Shown here in pieces: positions 58,547 to 64,000 of a stretch of DNA of 64,000 nt (position 1 is the stretch's first letter; every line of letters starts with the position of its first letter). Below the pieces are notes generated by a model. That model worked only from the letters and a program-made list of their open reading frames with translations. It was not told the origin of the DNA and ran no database searches. Position numbers and translations under genes: made by a program. This DNA comes from Flavobacteriales bacterium (GTDB lineage Bacteria; Bacteroidota; Bacteroidia; Flavobacteriales_F; PHOS-HE28), in the NCBI GenBank assembly GCA_016717225.1, contig JADKGB010000020.1, positions 4,538 to 68,537 on the forward strand, written 5' to 3'.

Positions 58547-60082
58547 TCACTTCTTGATGAACCTTGCGTGCCATGTTCGCCCTTCGGTTACCACAACGAT
58601 CACGTATGCTCCGGGAGCCAAGTGGGAAACTTCGGCAACACGATCGTTGAACAGAATTGGAACCGACTTGCCCTGGGGATCCATCGCGATCACTTGCTCT
58701 ATCACTTGCGCGTTCGGCAAGGTGATCCGTATTTCAGTTGTACAAGGAACCGGGCCAACAACCATATCTCCACCTATGACATCATCAACCCCAACAGTTG
58801 AGCAATCCAACGTTCCGTTCAACGATACGTTCCGCGCAGCGATGAACGACTTCAGGCCCCTGATGGTCTGCTGACCGCCACCACCTCCACCCCCACCAGA
58901 TACCGTGATATCACTTTCGATATTCGCCAAGAACTGTGCGTAGGTGAATTGCTTGTTGCCATCGGCGTTCACGTGATCTTGGATCAACGCTTTGATCGCA
59001 TCGATCCGAGGATCGAGATGGGCATTGGTGAAGTTCGTGCGCAACCCGCAGTATGCGTTCAGGTAATCCAAACGCAACGCCGGGATGGTGGTGATCTTCG
59101 TCATGAGCGGCCTGTTCGCTGCTACATAGGTGGGTGAAAGTGTGACCGCATCCACACCCATTGCGGGATACTTTCCGAACGATTCATTGCCATCCCAATG
59201 GATCCAATTCCATTGAAAAGTGGTACTGTCGTGGTAGATGTAATAGTTGCGCGCGCTGTTGATGTAGGCATCGAGGTTTCCGAAAAGATTGTCCAAGGCC
59301 AAGGACTTGAGCAGATCGTTCCACACAAAAAGCTGTGGTAGTTCGGCTTGCACCTCATCATTGGTGCCATTGTTCAAGGCATCCAGAAAAGCGATCAGGT
59401 CGCTCCAGTCATTCTCGGTTTCATTGGTTTTCAGCTCGTAGCGAGCCGCGTAACTGGCCTGGTCGTTACCGTAATACAGCAGGTCCGCCGCTGAGCTACT
59501 ACCCATTCCGAAGTTATCCCCAGCCTTGAACATGTTTCCGTTGTTCTCATCCACCCAACGGTCCAGGAAGTTCTTGTCCACGGCCTCCACCATGTCGTAG
59601 AATCCCCAGAAGGTCCCGTTCATGTACACGTTCGCAAAGAGCACCCGGGGCACCAACACACCTTCATCGCGGCAATGATCGAAGAAGACCTTCTCGCGCA
59701 TAAGGGTGGGATCGTTGTAACAATTATTGAAGTGGAGCTTGGTCATACCATGGAACTTCTGCCCGCTCACATTGTCGTTGAAATCGATCTTGAAGCTCTT
59801 CTTGTTCCCCGGATGGCCGTAAGTGCTATTACCCTTCAGATCAACCTCCACGAACGGAAGTGCATGGGTGCCGGTATTATCTGTGATGGTCACATTGGCT
59901 GTGAGTGTCTCACCCAGATCGTTGGCGTAAAATGTGGTCAGCGTGGTCCAGAAATTCGGATCCGAGAAGGTGAGATTCACGGTAACAACCTGATCGGTGT
60001 TGAACAGGCTATCGCTGGGAGCTGTCTGGGCCAAAGCGGAACCGGCGAGGAGCAGGCTGATGACAAGAGAGGGGAGCTTCAT
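58547..60082 (-). CDS. CotH-family kinase-like protein with T9SS tail (511 aa)
   Basis: A signal peptide (LVISLLLAGSALAQ) is followed by a CotH-like atypical kinase fold: the conserved GNSTYGHPGNKKSFKIDF ATP-site segment, a DNLFGNLDAYINSARNYYIYHD block and the WIHWDGNESFG metal site. A Gly-rich linker (SGGGGGGGG, about 395-405) separates it from the tail. The C-terminal stretch (ITLPNAQVIEQVIAMDPQGK to ARFIKK) resembles a T9SS sorting tail. CotH proteins phosphorylate spore-coat proteins in Bacillus; here the substrate would be a secreted or surface protein. Possible promoter at 60111-60140. Confidence 0.87.
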   Translation of the reverse strand: MKLPSLVISLLLAGSALAQTAPSDSLFNTDQVVTVNLTFSDPNFWTTLTTFYANDLGETLTANVTITDNTGTHALPFVEVDLKGNSTYGHPGNKKSFKIDFNDNVSGQKFHGMTKLHFNNCYNDPTLMREKVFFDHCRDEGVLVPRVLFANVYMNGTFWGFYDMVEAVDKNFLDRWVDENNGNMFKAGDNFGMGSSSAADLLYYGNDQASYAARYELKTNETENDWSDLIAFLDALNNGTNDEVQAELPQLFVWNDLLKSLALDNLFGNLDAYINSARNYYIYHDSTTFQWNWIHWDGNESFGKYPAMGVDAVTLSPTYVAANRPLMTKITTIPALRLDYLNAYCGLRTNFTNAHLDPRIDAIKALIQDHVNADGNKQFTYAQFLANIESDITVSGGGGGGGGQQTIRGLKSFIAARNVSLNGTLDCSTVGVDDVIGGDMVVGPVPCTTEIRITLPNAQVIEQVIAMDPQGKSVPILFNDRVAEVSHLAPGAYVIVVVTEGRTWHARFIKK

Positions 60083-60110
60083 GAAGATGAAAGGTGTATT
60101 AACCCGGATG

Positions 60111-60140
60111 CAACGTTATAGACATCCTCCGGTAACAAAG
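60111..60140 (-). promoter_or_regulatory. Possible Bacteroidota-type promoter of the CotH gene
   Basis: On the minus strand CTTTG (60136-60140) is followed after about 17 bp by TAACGTTG (60111-60118), a 7-of-8 match to TAnnTTTG. The predicted start of transcription is about 20 bp before the ATG at 60082. Confidence 0.4.
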
Positions 60141-60201
60141 GTTTGACGACTGTTCCTTTATGAACCTTCGGTGATGAGCCCCCAAGACCGAACTTAGCCG
60201 C

Positions 60202-61231
60202 ATGGCCAACCACCTGTTCGACATGTTCTCCCCGCTGGATGCCGCAGCGTGGGAAGCCCTGATACTCAAAGAACTCAAAGGTGCCGATCCTTCAAGCATC
60301 GCCGTGAAGGTGCCTGGACTGCCGACGGAGAAGCCCTTCGCCACTTCAGCCCACCAAGCGTCTACCACCGGTTTCCGCAGGGGCGTGAAGCAGCAAGGCA
60401 ATGCCTGGCGCTGCACGGTGGGTGTGGATGCCAGCGATCCGGCCAACGCGAACAAGCGGGCCTTGGACGCACTGATGGGTGGGGCCGATGCCCTGGAGTT
60501 CTATGGCAAGTTGAACGATCACGCCGCATTGCTCAACGACATCTGGGTGGGCGCGATCGATCTACAGTTGGATGGTGATGCGACCACTATAGTGGAGATC
60601 CTGCGCCTTCACGGACAACAGAATACGCCCCCGTGCGAGGTGAGCGGATGTATCGGGCTTCCTCACGACATGCACGTGGGAGGGATCAAAGAGCTACTGG
60701 CGCCATACCCAAGGCTGCGGCTCTTCAGCATAAGCGACGGCCGTATCGCAGGAACGGACATGATAGCCGCCACGCATCGCTTTGGAACAAGGCCAAGCAC
60801 TGCTCGAGCGCTTGATGGCCCAAGGCTATTCCATCGACGATGCCAGCGCCCGCATTCAGTTCCGTTTGCACCTAGGCGATGACCTGTTCGTGGAAGCTGC
60901 GCGCCTCCGCGCTTTCCGGGAGGCATGGGCCGCCATTGTTCATGGGTTCAAGCCAACACACGACTGCTCGCACACCACGTGGATCCAAGCGGTTGTGACC
61001 TACCCCGAAGACGCAAAGTCAGCCTATGATCATGCGATCCGTGCAACACTGCAAGCAGGGCATCGGTGCGATGACTCACGCCGGCGGACTGTGAGCAGCT
61101 CGGAGGGGATGGGCTCACCATTCCAACCTGCCGTTGCCCGGACCGGGAGGCCGAACCTCTCAGCCTGCGTGTGGTCCGCACATCACACAACTTGCTGCGC
61201 GACGAAAGCAATTAGCAGAGATATACGTTGA
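60202..61231 (+). pseudogene. mutA: Methylmalonyl-CoA mutase small subunit, frameshifted
   Basis: The first frame (60202-60783) reads as MCM small subunit N-terminal barrel: LFDMFSPLDAAAWEALILKEL, TGFRRGVKQQGNAWRC, ALLNDIWVGAIDLQLDG. Near 60780 the frame shifts and the adjacent frame resumes with LEQGQALLERLMAQGYSIDDA and LFVEAARLRAFREAWAAIV. A second shift near 61050 leads to GIGAMTHAGGL, and others follow (DREAEPLSLRVVRTSHNLLRDES). The C-terminal end fades at about 61300 (AGSYNVEQLTW). The large subunit gene follows. So the gene is broken in at least four places or badly sequenced here. Confidence 0.8.
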
Positions 61232-61312
61232 AGGATTCACTGGGCCGGATCCTACAACGTTGAACAACTGACTTGGTTTCCAGCGCTCGCAAAGGCGTTC
61301 ACCCCCTCAGCG

Positions 61313-61345
61313 GCCAGCCAGCCAATAGCCAGCAGCCAACAGCCA

Positions 61346-61354
<9 letters not shown>
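61313..61354. repeat. Palindromic repeat element between mutA and mutB
   Basis: GCCAGCCA at 61313-61320 and TGGCTGGC at 61347-61354 are a perfect 8-bp inverted repeat around AGCCA-rich units (AATAGCC, AGCAGCC, AACAGCC). It is read in the mutB frame as SQPIASSQQPV and bridges the mutA remnant and mutB. Confidence 0.6.
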
Positions 61355-63040
<1,686 letters not shown>

Positions 63041-63473
63041 ATTCGCAAAGGCGGAAGGCCGCCGCCCCCGCATCCTTGTTGCCAAGATGGGCCAGGACGG
63101 TCACGACCGCGGCGCCAAAGGTGATAGCCACCAGCTTCGCCGACATCGGCTTCGATGTGGACATCGGTCCGCTGTTCCAGACCCCGCAGGAAGTGGCCAA
63201 GCAGGCCATCGAGAACGATGTGCACGTGTTGGGCATCAGCAGCCTCGCCGGCGGCCACAAGACCCTGGTACCCGAGGTGATCAAGGAGCTGCGCGAGACC
63301 TACAAGCGCCCCGACATCCTCGTGGTGGCCGGCGGCGTGATCCCGCCGAATGACTACGATTTCCTGAAACAGGCCGGGTGTTTTGATGTGTACGGGCCGG
63401 GGACGAAGATCCCGCATGCGGCGAAAACGATCATCACCCGATTGATGGAACGTGGATCCTGATCAACGCCGCC

Positions 63474-63499
63474 GTAGCGTCGACCCACTGGGTCGACCC
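63474..63499 (+). repeat. REP-like palindrome, left copy
   Basis: GTAGC precedes GTCGACCCACTGGGTCGAC, a perfect 9-bp inverted repeat around a central C, then CC. It starts 12 bp after the mutB stop and differs by one base from the inverted right copy at 63789-63814. Confidence 0.75.
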
Positions 63500-63505
63500 G
63501 TGATG

Positions 63506-64000
63506 CGATGGGCCAACCGCCGAAATACCACAAACACATTCGTCTGCGGGGAACGATTACCGGCAGGGCGCGTATTTCGTGACCTTGTGCACCGCGCAAC
63601 GACAAGTTGTTCGGGTGGGTCGCAGGCGACGGAACAGATGTGACGATGATGTTGAACGACGTGGGCCGCATCGTGGATGAATGCTGGCGCGCGATCACGG
63701 ACCATTTCCCACATGCGGTTGGATCGAGACGCAGATCGTGCCGGATGCGTCTGCATGCGGTCATTGCGTTGGCCCGCCGTTAGGCATTGGGTCGACCCGG
63801 TGGGTCGACGCTACGGGTGCCTGGGACGATGACCGTGCGATGGACGATGTTCCCGCCAGACCGCGTGGACCTGTTCCCGGTTCGTTGGGCGCGAGAATCG
63901 CGGCGTTCAAAGCAGAAACGCCCAAACGCATCAACCGGCTGAACCGGACCGTGGGGCAACTCCTTTGGCAACAGGGCTACTACGAACGCGCCATCCGCCA
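63506..64000 (+). pseudogene. REP-associated tyrosine transposase (RAYT), frameshifted, partial
   Basis: Motifs in different frames match RAYT/Y1-type transposases (Transposase_17/IS200-like): RLRG and NDYRQGAYFVTLCTAQRQ; then KLFGWVAGDG, MMLNDVGRIVDECWRAITDHFPHAV; then PGSLGARIAAFKAETPKRIN and LLWQQGYYERAIR at the window end. The first shift is near 63554 (a missing base near the GGGG run); others lie near 63600 and 63730. The MPNHVHG-like HUH part is scrambled (DETQIVPDAS, HAVIALARR). A REP-like palindrome at 63789 is read through. The end is beyond the window. Confidence 0.75.
63789..63814 (-). repeat. REP-like palindrome, right copy
   Basis: Inverted relative to the left copy; GGGTCGACCC and GGGTCGACGCTAC flank a GGT centre. 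Reverse complement matches the left copy at 25 of 26 bases. It lies inside the RAYT coding region. Confidence 0.75.

Noticed and set aside
58880..58910. Short CACC-rich repeat run in the CotH gene
   Set aside because: It encodes a poly-Gly linker in a good gene, so there is no need for a separate repeat element.

Overview
The window looks like chromosomal DNA of an uncultured Bacteroidota, most probably a Flavobacteriales-like lineage with moderately high GC. The evidence is several secreted proteins with type IX secretion (T9SS) C-terminal tails, a T9SS plug protein, Bacteroidota-restricted families (DUF5777, the DUF5103/plug family, tRNA_anti-like OB-fold proteins, DUF6671), and a good match to the Bacteroidota -7 promoter box (TAnnTTTG). 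This taxonomic call is inference; there is no rRNA in the window.

Layout. 0-13 kb: a Cys-rich leucine-rich-repeat T9SS cargo, a YceI protein, the CbpA/CbpM co-chaperone pair, small hypothetical genes, a SnoaL-like protein, a PPOX flavoprotein, a GNAT acetyltransferase, a beta-helix T9SS cargo, a papain-like protein, and a TPR/adenylate-cyclase membrane protein with an unknown partner. 13-25 kb: a Spy-like periplasmic protein, a TonB-C protein and citrate synthase, then a long minus-strand block. That block reads (in transcription order) secreted hydrolase, YceI, propeller sensor kinase, LytTR regulator, a broken hypothetical, two c-type-cytochrome-like lipoproteins, an OB-fold protein, YceI and a DUF5777 barrel, and looks like an envelope redox/lipid module. 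25-32 kb: tRNA-Ser(CGA), T9SS plug lipoprotein, an NHL-type T9SS cargo, a FecA-like TonB receptor, an FtsX permease remnant, an MBL-like protein without its metal motif, and ApaG.

32-40 kb: an inorganic-carbon locus of DabA, DabB, a SulP anion transporter, a broken beta-carbonic anhydrase and an intact one. A C-terminal remnant of an SbtA-type bicarbonate transporter lies at 51.9 kb. 40-48 kb: DUF6671, isocitrate dehydrogenase overlapping a TetR regulator, divergent from an ABC/HlyD/TolC export operon, and a CutA-like protein. 48-60 kb: TPR, lipoprotein prohibitin, a TerB-like protein, LRR, MscS, PruA, DivIC, a porin, SlyD, an SGNH/MBOAT acylation pair and a CotH-kinase T9SS cargo.

60-64 kb: methylmalonyl-CoA mutase small and large subunits, both disrupted. 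Two different palindromic elements sit in or next to the coding frame, and a frameshifted REP-associated (RAYT) transposase with its own inverted REP palindromes runs off the end. Several breaks in the window are mended by removing or adding one base, three of them by removing one A from an A-run. Some may therefore be sequence errors rather than real decay. No CRISPR array, rRNA or prophage is visible.
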